Positions 1-5,481 of a stretch of 6,798 nucleotides of DNA are shown here, in pieces. The DNA lies in contig JACMLC010000766.1 of assembly GCA_014379795.1 (NCBI GenBank), positions 1-6,798 on the forward strand, written 5' to 3'. A program made the translations under genes and the position numbers. The stretch is from Pyrinomonadaceae bacterium. GTDB taxonomy: Bacteria > Acidobacteriota > Blastocatellia > Pyrinomonadales > Pyrinomonadaceae. The notes under the pieces are model-generated. The model saw only the letters and a list, made by a program, of their open reading frames with translations. It was not told where the DNA came from and did not search any database. Within the stretch, counting starts at the first letter, position 1. Each line of letters opens with the position of its first letter.

Positions 1-258
1 AGTCATGATCGGCTCGCGGTTCTCACCGACGGCGGTCAATCCGCCGCCCGGTCGCTGCTGCATCGGCGCGCCGTAAGAAGGGGTTCCCCACGGGCTGGTT
101 CCGGGTTGCTGTTGTTGTGGCGGTGGCTCTCCGTATGGAGTTGCGCCGGGGGTTGTAAAGGGGGTTGAGCTGCTCTGCCCCGTAAAAGCCTGACCGCAGT
201 TGAAACAGCTCCGCGCATCATCGGCGTTTTGTTGGCCGCAGTTGGTACAATAGATCAT
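1..258 (-). CDS. Zinc-ribbon protein with Gln/Pro-rich linker (C-terminus cut off by window edge)
   Basis: Reading leftward from the ATG at 258-256, 86 codons stay open to the window edge, so only the N-terminus is present. Residues 1-22 form a zinc ribbon (MIYCTNCGQQNADDARSCFNCG) with two CxxC knuckles at C4/C7 and C19/C22. Residues about 24-74 are a low-complexity linker rich in Gly, Pro, Gln, Ser and Thr. The readable part ends GENREPIMT, which could be the start of a membrane segment. A good ribosome binding site (AAGGAG) lies about 12 bases upstream. In known families this layout (ribbon, proline-rich linker, helices) is typical of small bacterial membrane proteins such as DUF4234- or DUF4190-type proteins. 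The missing domain is a guess. The ribbon and start are clear. Confidence 0.85.
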   Translation of the reverse strand, partial: MIYCTNCGQQNADDARSCFNCGQAFTGQSSSTPFTTPGATPYGEPPPQQQQPGTSPWGTPSYGAPMQQRPGGGLTAVGENREPIMT

Positions 259-270
259 GATTCAGGGGTT

Positions 271-277
271 CTCCTTC
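271..277 (-). promoter_or_regulatory. Ribosome binding site of the left-edge zinc-ribbon gene
   Basis: The minus strand reads GAAGGAG here, 12 bases before the ATG at 258-256. It supports that start for a gene that is cut off by the window. Confidence 0.6.
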
Positions 278-331
278 AAGTTTGGGGATGAAAGTATTCA
301 TTCATCAAATCGGCTGCTTGCGAAAATCTGA

Positions 332-350
332 GCCACAGAGGACACAGAGA
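332..350 (-). repeat. CTCTGTGTCCTCTGTGG-type intergenic repeat, left copy
   Basis: The plus strand reads gccacagaggacacagaga. Its reverse complement matches 2842-2859 at 17 of 18 positions, and the two copies lie in inverted orientation on either side of the 765-aa gene. From general experience such CTCTGTGTCCTCTGTGG words are scattered through intergenic DNA of many environmental bacteria. Their function is not known to me. Confidence 0.7.
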
Positions 351-365
351 AAATTTTCATCAATA

Positions 366-427
366 TAGGTACTGTCTACATTTTTAGCGTAGCCAAACAA
401 GTGCGCTAACAATATAAACAGTACCTA
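366..427 (-). repeat. 62-bp long-stem hairpin / near-perfect inverted repeat
   Basis: Arms 366-389 and 404-427 (24 nt each) pair at 21 of 24 positions around a 14-nt loop; the outer 10 bp (taggtactgt / acagtaccta) are perfect. Mismatches are at 376/417, 379/414 and 383/410. In a minus-strand transcript the first two become G-U wobbles, giving 23 of 24 paired positions; a plus-strand transcript would have A-C mismatches. It lies 51 bases past the stop of the 765-aa gene and about 110 bases before the zinc-ribbon start. It could be a 3'-end stabiliser or terminator, although the stem is AT-rich without an obvious U-tract, or a tiny palindromic mobile element. The ends read TA...TA, compatible with a TA target duplication. 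The function is inferred. Confidence 0.75.
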
Positions 428-477
428 GTTCGCTTCAGCGCTTATCGCAGACTTCTGCAGCGTGTGCTTCTGCGCTT

Positions 478-1305
478 TTAATAAACAAATGCATTCGGCG
501 TCGGAGTGTCTTCACTTACGCCGAAGACCACTGCTGAGAATCCAGTGGTCGAGTTCAGCAGATACCAGTAACCGTTCGAAGGTCTGAAGACAGCGATGTC
601 GGCTTTTCCGTCGCCGTCAAAATCGGCAGCCGCAGGCTTGTCTCCGACAGTTCCAAACGGCACCCCCGCAAACGAGCCGTCGCTGCTGTTCAAGCGATAC
701 CAAACGCCGGTCGAGGGTCTGTAAACTGAAATGTCGGCCTTGCCGTCGCCGTCGTAATCAGCCGGAGTCGGCTTGTCTTCTGTGCTGCCGAAGCCGATGC
801 CGAAAAACTGCCCGTTCGAGCTATTCAGACGATACCAAGCTCCACTAGAGGGACGAAAGACTCCGATGTCGGCCTTGCCGTCGCCGTCAAAATCGCCGGG
901 CGTCGGTTTGTCGCCCGACGCACCGAACTGCTGTCCCGAAACCGAACCGTTTGAGCTGTTTTTCCAATACCAATTTCCGGTTGACGGACGAAACACTGCC
1001 AGATCAGCTTTGCCGTCACCGTCAAAATCCTGCGGAATGGGAACATCGCCGCTCGCACCGAACTGTTCAAAAAAGAAGGTGCCATTTGAACTGTTCAGCC
1101 GATACCATGTGCTGTTTGAAGGTCGAAATACCGCGACATCGGCCTTGCCGTCACCGTCAAAATCAGCCGGTGTGATCTGATCGCCGCTTTGTCCAAAAGC
1201 CACGCCAATGTAACCCAATTGCGAGCGAAGCAGATGCCAAGTACCGCTGGATGGACGGAAATTGGAGATATCGGCTTTCCCGTCGCCGTCAAAGTCGAAA
1301 GGTAT
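478..1305 (-). repeat. Coding tandem repeats, about 135 bp period, six units
   Basis: The codons for DFD/DYD begin each unit and fall at 616, 751, 886, 1021, 1156 and 1288 on the plus strand, so the spacing is 135, 135, 135, 135 and 132 bp. The core ccgtcgccgtcaaaatc is almost unchanged between units, while the segments between cores vary. In protein these are the FG-GAP/VCBS-like repeats. The high identity of the cores makes unit gain or loss by recombination plausible, and could also collapse in assembly. Confidence 0.9.
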
Positions 1306-2775
1306 ACGCCGCAGTGATAATTCGTAGGCACCGATATCTACATGAGTTCCGGCGAGACGCGCGAATCCTCGCTGATCATTTGTCAACGCGAGTGGTGGAT
1401 CATTCGTTGCGCAACCCGCCATCGTCAAAACACAGTCATTCCCTGCATTAATTGCAGGCGAGCCGGGCAGCAGGGCGTGGGTCTGTGTCGGCCCCCCGTT
1501 GTTCGCCAACGGGCCAAGTTGCGGTGACTGATTAAGTATGTCTGTCGGCTGCCAACCTATGATTACACCTGTATTCGTGTTGCCAATCAGATTATTGCCA
1601 AGCGAACGAGTTGTGTTAGTTCCAATGATAGTATGGTAAATGTCGGGCGTCCCGCTGCTGCTAGAATTCCCTGCAATAATTGAATTGCGAAATGATAAAC
1701 CCACCCCGACGAAGTCTTGCTTAAACCAAATCCCACCGCCGTGACCAGACGTAGCCAAGTTTGCTGTGATTGTCATGTTAATTAAGATAGCATTCGCATC
1801 TAGCATATACAGCCCGCCTCCGCCGACGGCAACGTTTGCGGTTATGGATGAATTAACCATCTTGACGGGGCTGCCGTTCCCTTCTATCGCTACACCGCCC
1901 CCAGTTTGAGCGGAGTTTCCTTTAATTATCGAATTTGAAAGTAGCAGTTGGCCTCGGGGATAGATTCCGCCCCCTTTTAAAGACGCTACATTATCAATAA
2001 TTCTCGAGTTAGTTATCTGTGTGACAAGCGCACCACTCAGAGCCAACGAGATTATTCCGCCACCATTTCGTGCGGAATTTCCATTTATCGTCGAATTTGC
2101 AATGTTAGCTGAACAAACAAGGTAGATGCCCCCACCACCGTCCGAGATTGATGTTAGCGCGATGTTATTAGATATCGTTGAATTATTTATCAAGCATGCG
2201 GGACTTGTTGGCGCAAATGATTCTACGCAAATTCCGCCGCCGCGGTCGGCCCTATTACCGGTAATCACCGAATTGGATAGCGAAAACACGCCTCCGCCTG
2301 TAAAGAATACGCCGCCGCCCGTCGGCCCCTGGCAATTTGAGCTTCCTATGTTCGGAATAGTGGCGAAGCCTTCCATGATTGTCAGTCCGTCAATAGTTAC
2401 GTTGCCCGACGAACTGAAAGAAAACACTTGAAAATTATTGTTACCTGAAATTCTTAGTTTACTGGCTCCTGTAGAATTGAGAATCGTTAAAGACTGCACT
2501 CCACTCGGAGCATAAGATAATTTGCCGCTGGTAAGCCTGATGGTGCAAACACCATTTCCGTCGCAGTTTGTGTCATTCAATGGAATATTAAACAGAATGG
2601 TATCGTCAACGCCATTTAGATTTGAATCTGTGATGGCTTGCCGTAGGCTTCCGGAGCCGCTGTCGTTTGTGTTTGTAACTGTATAGATTGAAGCCTTCGC
2701 CACGGAGCTAAACATGAAAATCCAAACTAACGCAATGAGAAGCGGCTTATAATTTTCCCGGCATATCTCAGTCAT
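478..2775 (-). CDS. Secreted beta-helix protein with choice-of-anchor-Q-like segment and six FG-GAP/VCBS-type calcium repeats
   Basis: This 765-aa protein starts with a signal peptide (hydrophobic stretch about 12-25, likely cleavage after AKA at 26-28). A SGSLRQAI segment at 41-48 resembles the CSLREAI motif found at the start of such surface proteins. Residues about 60-415 are a right-handed parallel beta-helix: repeated GGGI/GGGV/GGGL turns alternate with strands such as NSTI.GN and NSIIKGN. Residues 423-485 (LANNGGPTQTHALLPGSPAI ... DIGAYEL) match the choice-of-anchor-Q pattern. From 494, six repeats of about 45 residues each carry a D(F/Y)DGDGKAD loop (494, 538, 583, 628, 673, 718) followed by a FRPS..W strand; these loops resemble integrin-like FG-GAP calcium sites. 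The C-terminus is PNAFVY. No catalytic residues are evident. It is probably exported and has an adhesive or structural surface role (inference). The ATG has AAGGAG 5 bases upstream. Confidence 0.9.
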   Translation of the reverse strand: MTEICRENYKPLLIALVWIFMFSSVAKASIYTVTNTNDSGSGSLRQAITDSNLNGVDDTILFNIPLNDTNCDGNGVCTIRLTSGKLSYAPSGVQSLTILNSTGASKLRISGNNNFQVFSFSSSGNVTIDGLTIMEGFATIPNIGSSNCQGPTGGGVFFTGGGVFSLSNSVITGNRADRGGGICVESFAPTSPACLINNSTISNNIALTSISDGGGGIYLVCSANIANSTINGNSARNGGGIISLALSGALVTQITNSRIIDNVASLKGGGIYPRGQLLLSNSIIKGNSAQTGGGVAIEGNGSPVKMVNSSITANVAVGGGGLYMLDANAILINMTITANLATSGHGGGIWFKQDFVGVGLSFRNSIIAGNSSSSGTPDIYHTIIGTNTTRSLGNNLIGNTNTGVIIGWQPTDILNQSPQLGPLANNGGPTQTHALLPGSPAINAGNDCVLTMAGCATNDPPLALTNDQRGFARLAGTHVDIGAYELSLRRIPFDFDGDGKADISNFRPSSGTWHLLRSQLGYIGVAFGQSGDQITPADFDGDGKADVAVFRPSNSTWYRLNSSNGTFFFEQFGASGDVPIPQDFDGDGKADLAVFRPSTGNWYWKNSSNGSVSGQQFGASGDKPTPGDFDGDGKADIGVFRPSSGAWYRLNSSNGQFFGIGFGSTEDKPTPADYDGDGKADISVYRPSTGVWYRLNSSDGSFAGVPFGTVGDKPAAADFDGDGKADIAVFRPSNGYWYLLNSTTGFSAVVFGVSEDTPTPNAFVY

Positions 2776-2779
2776 GATA

Positions 2780-2787
2780 GCTCCTTC
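2780..2787 (-). promoter_or_regulatory. Ribosome binding site of the 765-aa gene
   Basis: The minus strand reads GAAGGAGC with five bases between AAGGAG and the ATG at 2775-2773. It fixes the start that gives a complete signal peptide. Confidence 0.7.
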
Positions 2788-2833
2788 GCAAGGGTGAACG
2801 ATCTCTAAGAGTTAGTATTATCTTTTTTCAATA

Positions 2834-2859
2834 TCTGTGTCCTCTGTGTCCTCTGCGGC
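2834..2859 (+). repeat. CTCTGTGTCCTCTGCGG-type intergenic repeat, right copy
   Basis: Two 9-bp units (tctgtgtcc) are followed by tctgcggca, in the 97-bp gap between the M15-like gene and the 765-aa gene. It is the inverted partner of the copy at 332-350. It also resembles ctttgcgtcctttgcgg at 5032-5048, which suggests one sequence family. The rest of this gap holds a short palindrome (ctctaagag, 2803-2811) and AT-rich DNA that may carry the promoter of the 765-aa gene, though no convincing -35/-10 pair is visible. Confidence 0.65.
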
Positions 2860-2872
2860 AATTATTGCTTTC

Positions 2873-3940
2873 TCAATTTTGCTTCTCAACAACGTTCGGA
2901 ATCCAAAACTTCTGTGCGCCGGACATCACCGCGTGCAGGCCGAGCGAGGGCAAAGCCTCTTCCGCTTGGCCTAAGTAGGTAAAGTGCGGCAGATCGCTCT
3001 TGACCGTTTGAAACCAGCCATGCTTTGCCAGAATCGAGCGCACGCGCGCGTTGCCGAACTCTGTGACATCCAGAGCCAGCATCGCTATGTGCTGCGAAGT
3101 GCCGGGCGCGGCGATGGAATAAAGTATGGACTTGGACAAATCCTTGCTGAAAAAGATGCCGCTCTTTTCCAGCTCCAACACTTCTCCGACCTGCTCTTTA
3201 AGAGGCAGTGCGCGCAGGCGCGCGACCTGCTCTCTGGACAAACGCCCGCGCTTTTGCCAGTGCGTGAGCGCAGGCAAGAATCGCGTATCCCACAGGCGAC
3301 GCGTGTCTTTGTAGCTGCGGCGGGCTGCCTCAGAGCCTCCGCGCGGCGTGATGTCAAGGCCCGCAGCCTGCGCCTCTTTGCGCGCCGCGAGCAAAGCCTC
3401 CATCGCGGCGGGTTGCAGCTCTATCTCATCCCCTCCGATGACAGCCTTTGTAAATCCTGCCTGCTTCTGAAATTTCGACACGTCTGCTTCACCGGTAAAG
3501 ACGCAGACGGGCGGCGGCAGCACGCTCTCGCTTGACAGGAACATCGCGCCGTAATCTTCCAGCACGCGGCGCGAGACCGGATCGCTAATCTGGCAAAGAG
3601 TCGCTTGATTGCTGCCGCGCCGCGCCAAAGCTTTTTCCAAAGCCGCATAAAAATCGCTGGGCGCGCCGTCGCGCGCAGGCTCTTTATTCTGGTCGGACAT
3701 TTCCGGTTTCTTCTCGTTCGTCTGCACAGAGTTGTCTGTCGCGGCGCGTCTGGGGCGCGTCTGCTGGTTCTGCGCCGCCGTCTCCTGTGTGGCCTCAGAG
3801 CAGCCCGCGATGAGGAGCAGTCCGCAGGCCGCCAGCACAAACGCGCCGCGCAAACAGGCTTGCTGAATTTTTTGAGACGAAAACTTTAGCGATACCATGA
3901 AACAAATGATGCCAGCCGCCGCCGTGCAGGCGAAGGCCAT
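2873..3940 (-). CDS. Lipoprotein resembling zinc D-Ala-D-Ala carboxypeptidase (peptidase M15/VanY-like)
   Basis: The 355-aa protein has a lipoprotein signal: a hydrophobic stretch at about 33-45 ends in LIAGC, with Cys47 as the lipid-bearing residue. A charged, Gln/Lys/Glu-rich linker follows to about residue 92. The C-terminal part fits M15B/VanY: ITPRGGSEAARRSY (197-210) aligns with the substrate-binding 'GYRS' segment; SQHIAMLALD (282-291) matches SxHxxGxAxD with zinc ligands His284 and Asp291 seven apart; DLPHFTYLG (316-324) matches the E-P-W-H-x-x-Y-V-G block with His319 as third ligand. In known M15 enzymes the residue three before this His is the catalytic Glu; here it is Asp316, and the motif Gly is Met287. 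The likely role is trimming peptidoglycan stem peptides outside the inner membrane, but activity is uncertain. The start is ambiguous: Met1 or Met15 (3898) both give a signal peptide and neither has a clear ribosome site. An in-frame stop just upstream of Met1 rules out a longer protein. Confidence 0.78.
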   Translation of the reverse strand: MAFACTAAAGIICFMVSLKFSSQKIQQACLRGAFVLAACGLLLIAGCSEATQETAAQNQQTRPRRAATDNSVQTNEKKPEMSDQNKEPARDGAPSDFYAALEKALARRGSNQATLCQISDPVSRRVLEDYGAMFLSSESVLPPPVCVFTGEADVSKFQKQAGFTKAVIGGDEIELQPAAMEALLAARKEAQAAGLDITPRGGSEAARRSYKDTRRLWDTRFLPALTHWQKRGRLSREQVARLRALPLKEQVGEVLELEKSGIFFSKDLSKSILYSIAAPGTSQHIAMLALDVTEFGNARVRSILAKHGWFQTVKSDLPHFTYLGQAEEALPSLGLHAVMSGAQKFWIPNVVEKQN

Positions 3941-3946
3941 GAAAAT

Positions 3947-4030
3947 TTACCGGCCTGAAAAATCGTGAACGCGCCCGGTCGCGCTCATCTTGATCGGGAA
4001 ACGAATCATAAAGGGCTGCGTCCGTGCGGT
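3947..4030 (-). pseudogene. Possible remnant of a gene 3' end next to the heptamer repeat
   Basis: On the minus strand an open frame reads TQPFMIRFPIKMSATGRVHD and ends FSGR-stop six bases before the first ATG of the M15-like gene. Upstream it runs directly into the low-complexity heptamer repeat, so the frame as a whole is not a credible gene. The last 25 or so codons look more protein-like than repeat-like and could be the fossil tail of a gene once coupled to its neighbour. This is weak; it could also be chance. Confidence 0.2.
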
Positions 4031-4040
4031 CAACAAGCGC

Positions 4041-4160
4041 AAGGCGGAAGGATGAAGGATGAAGGCGGAAGGCGGAAGGATGAGAGGCATGCTATTGAAC
4101 CTTGAATGGCTTATCTTCAATAGCAGTTCCTTCATCCTTCATCCTTCCGCCTTCATCCTT
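4041..4160. repeat. Large inverted element made of two alternating heptamers
   Basis: The left arm is six abutting heptamers from 4041 to 4082, of two kinds: A = AAGGCGG, B = AAGGATG, in the order A B B A A B. The right arm (4133-4160), read on the opposite strand, is B A B B. Between them a perfect 10-bp inverted repeat (tgctattgaa 4090-4099, ttcaatagca 4116-4125) closes a 16-nt loop. The arms are homopurine on one strand. Translation gives peptides of the FILHPSAFILHPS type, often misannotated as small proteins. It separates two divergently transcribed lipoprotein genes. No function is known to me; a palindromic mobile or structural repeat is likely. Confidence 0.8.
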
Positions 4161-4174
4161 GCTTTTGATTGTTG

Positions 4175-4180
4175 TATACT
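4175..4180 (+). promoter_or_regulatory. Candidate -10 box for the NTF2-like lipoprotein gene
   Basis: TATACT lies in the AT-rich ttgattgttgtatact stretch, 137 bases before the ATG. The best -35 at normal spacing (ttcatc, 4152-4157) is poor and lies inside the heptamer repeat, so this is only a candidate. Confidence 0.25.
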
Positions 4181-4196
4181 GCGCCGCTTTCTTCCG

Positions 4197-4237
4197 TTCC
4201 GGCGAAGACCTGAGGCCGGAGGCAGAGCGCGCCGGAA
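4197..4237 (+). other. GC-rich stem-loop in the leader of the NTF2-like lipoprotein gene
   Basis: ttccggcg (4197-4204) pairs perfectly with cgccggaa (4230-4237) around a 25-nt loop that can pair further inside (ctg...cag). It lies about 80 bases before the ATG. It resembles no riboswitch class I recognise. Confidence 0.35.
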
Positions 4238-4306
4238 GTGTTGAGCGAAAAGAAGAGCACACAGGCCATCACTTGTAATTCACTAACCAGCCATCAATTT
4301 TTTTGT

Positions 4307-4313
4307 TAGGAGA
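4307..4313 (+). promoter_or_regulatory. Ribosome binding site deciding the start of the NTF2-like lipoprotein
   Basis: TAGGAGA places AGGAG five bases before the ATG at 4318. An in-frame TTG at 4303 would overlap this site and is therefore unlikely to be the start. Confidence 0.75.
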
Positions 4314-4317
4314 TAAT

Positions 4318-4992
4318 ATGAAGATCAGAATGATAAAGCTGCTGGCGTTTGCGCTGGCAGCCCTTGCGGGCATCGGCGCAGCGTGCGGCGGCGCGAAGTC
4401 AGGGGATCAATCCACGCCGACGCTGGCTTACAAAGCTTTGTATGAAGCGGTCAAGAGAAAAGATACCGAAGGCATCAAGAAGGCGCTCTCGAAAGGCACG
4501 ATTGAGATGATGGAGGGCGCCGCCGCGATGCAGAAGAAACCGTTCAATCAGGTCATCGAGAACGGAATCACGGAGACGACCTTTGCGGCCAAGCTGCCGG
4601 AGATGCGCAACGAAAAGATTTGGGGCGACGTTGCCCTCCTCGAAGTCAAGAACGAAAAAACAGGCAAATGGGATCCGCTTCCCTTTGCCAAAGAAGACGG
4701 GCAGTGGAAGCTGGCGATTGACACTTTCTTTAAGGGCACGATGTCGCCGCAGGGGCCTGCCAACATGCAGAACCCCGGCCAACTGCCATCCCCTGCGCCC
4801 GGAGCCAGCAGCCAGCCTCCCGGCAGGCAACAGCCCGGAGCCTTGAATCCTTCAACTGCCCCAGCCGCGCCAATGCCGGGACAGCCCGGCGCGGCACAAC
4901 CGCCGCAACAGCCACCGACAATGGTTCCACCGGCTTCAAATTCCAACGCGAAGCCGGAGCCAAAGAAGGACATCAAGCCGCCGACGCGTTAG
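4318..4992 (+). CDS. Lipoprotein with NTF2-like (DUF4878-type) domain and proline-rich C-terminal tail
   Basis: This 224-aa product has a short lipoprotein signal (KIRMIKLLAFALAALAGIGAAC) with Cys23 as the likely lipidated residue; the -3 position is Gly, slightly off the canonical lipobox. Residues about 33-138 have the pattern of NTF2-like lipoproteins such as DUF4878: TPTLAYKALYEAVKRKDTEG, then a helix, then strands ending GDVALLEVKNE...WDPLPFAKEDGQWKLAID. The ending, in which a solvent-exposed strand carries a '.DGQWKL.' signature, is typical of that fold. Residues 143-224 are rich in Pro, Gln and Ala, and finish in a Lys/Pro-rich stretch (KPEPKKDIKPPTR); this may span or bind the cell wall. 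No catalytic residue set is visible, so a binding or structural role is more likely than an enzyme. It appears to be transcribed alone, with repeat elements on both sides. The function is unknown. Confidence 0.85.
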   Translation: MKIRMIKLLAFALAALAGIGAACGGAKSGDQSTPTLAYKALYEAVKRKDTEGIKKALSKGTIEMMEGAAAMQKKPFNQVIENGITETTFAAKLPEMRNEKIWGDVALLEVKNEKTGKWDPLPFAKEDGQWKLAIDTFFKGTMSPQGPANMQNPGQLPSPAPGASSQPPGRQQPGALNPSTAPAAPMPGQPGAAQPPQQPPTMVPPASNSNAKPEPKKDIKPPTR

Positions 4993-4998
4993 AAACAC

Positions 4999-5105
4999 GA
5001 TTTCTCTTTGCGTACCACCAGCGTCTTACATCTTTGCGTCCTTTGCGGTTAATTTCTTTTTAACGCAAAGGACGCAAAGAGAAATCGCGCAAAGGTACGC
5101 AAAGA
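4999..5105. repeat. Nested inverted repeat of CTTTGCG / CGCAAAG units, possible terminator
   Basis: CTTTGCG occurs at 5006, 5032 and 5041, and its reverse complement CGCAAAG at 5064, 5073, 5088 and 5098. The central arms 5032-5052 and 5060-5079 pair along 20 bp with one bulged G and a 7-nt loop. The outer segments 5005-5016 and 5094-5105 pair perfectly (12 bp). Alternatively, 4999-5012 pairs perfectly with 5073-5086 (14 bp), so two folds compete. It starts 7 bases after the stop of the lipoprotein gene and ends 40 bases before the next ATG. It may act as a terminator or an mRNA end, or be a scattered intergenic repeat; both are inference. Confidence 0.8.
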
Positions 5106-5145
5106 ATTGAGTGCTTATCTTTTACCTTGCGCGAACGAAAGAGCC

Positions 5146-5481
5146 ATGAATCAGCTTGAGCGGTTCAGGGAAATCATCGCCACCTATTGCAAACACGGCT
5201 GGCAGCTCAGGCGCGTGCTCGTGTGCGAAGAGACGCGTCGCGCGCTGTTTGAATTTGAGATTGATGCTTTTGAAAATGTGACGCCGGAAGCGGCGGCTGT
5301 GGATGCCTTGTGGTTTGCGCGTCCCTCGCATGCGGGGCGCGAAGCATGGGAGCTGCGGCTGGTGGGCGAGACGCCTTACGCGTTGTTTGAGACTTTCGAG
5401 GCCGACGAAGCGGAAGAGGCGCGCGAAGAGATGCGCAGGGAAATGGAAGCGCGCCTCAGAGAATATGCGTTGGGGAATTAA
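5146..5481 (+). CDS. Conserved-looking 111-aa protein of unknown function
   Basis: I do not assign a family. Starting at ATG 5146, the product is MNQLERFREIIATYCKHGWQ followed by strand-rich sequence (LRRVLVCEET, RALFEFEID), a region around VDALWFARPS..GREAWELRLV, then YALFETFEADE and a strongly charged C-terminal helix (about 84-107, Glu/Arg/Met-rich). There is no signal peptide or membrane segment, so it is probably cytoplasmic. The many aromatic residues in the middle and the coherent secondary structure argue for a real protein. A TTG at 5107 would add 13 residues, but it overlaps the end of the repeat element and is less likely; neither start has a strong ribosome site. The gene converges with the PDZ gene and their stop codons overlap. 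Function unknown. Confidence 0.75.
   Translation: MNQLERFREIIATYCKHGWQLRRVLVCEETRRALFEFEIDAFENVTPEAAAVDALWFARPSHAGREAWELRLVGETPYALFETFEADEAEEAREEMRREMEARLREYALGN

Noticed and set aside
773..1180. Plus-strand frame of 135 codons with repeated ALPSPSKS
   Set aside because: It is the antisense of the FG-GAP repeats; the repeated peptide simply mirrors DFDGDGKA codons. A well-supported gene with signal peptide lies on the other strand.
616..1296. Regular repeat spacing suggesting a CRISPR or satellite array
   Set aside because: The 135-bp units are in frame and encode a known repeat type with conserved protein motifs; CRISPR repeats and spacers are much shorter.
2126..2431. Plus-strand frame of 101 codons rich in proline
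   Set aside because: It is antisense to the GGG-turn codons of the beta-helix and has no domain or ribosome site.
4059..4244. Plus-strand 61-codon frame with SSFILHPSAFIL-type peptide
   Set aside because: It is translated heptamer repeat DNA, a common artefact of this repeat class.
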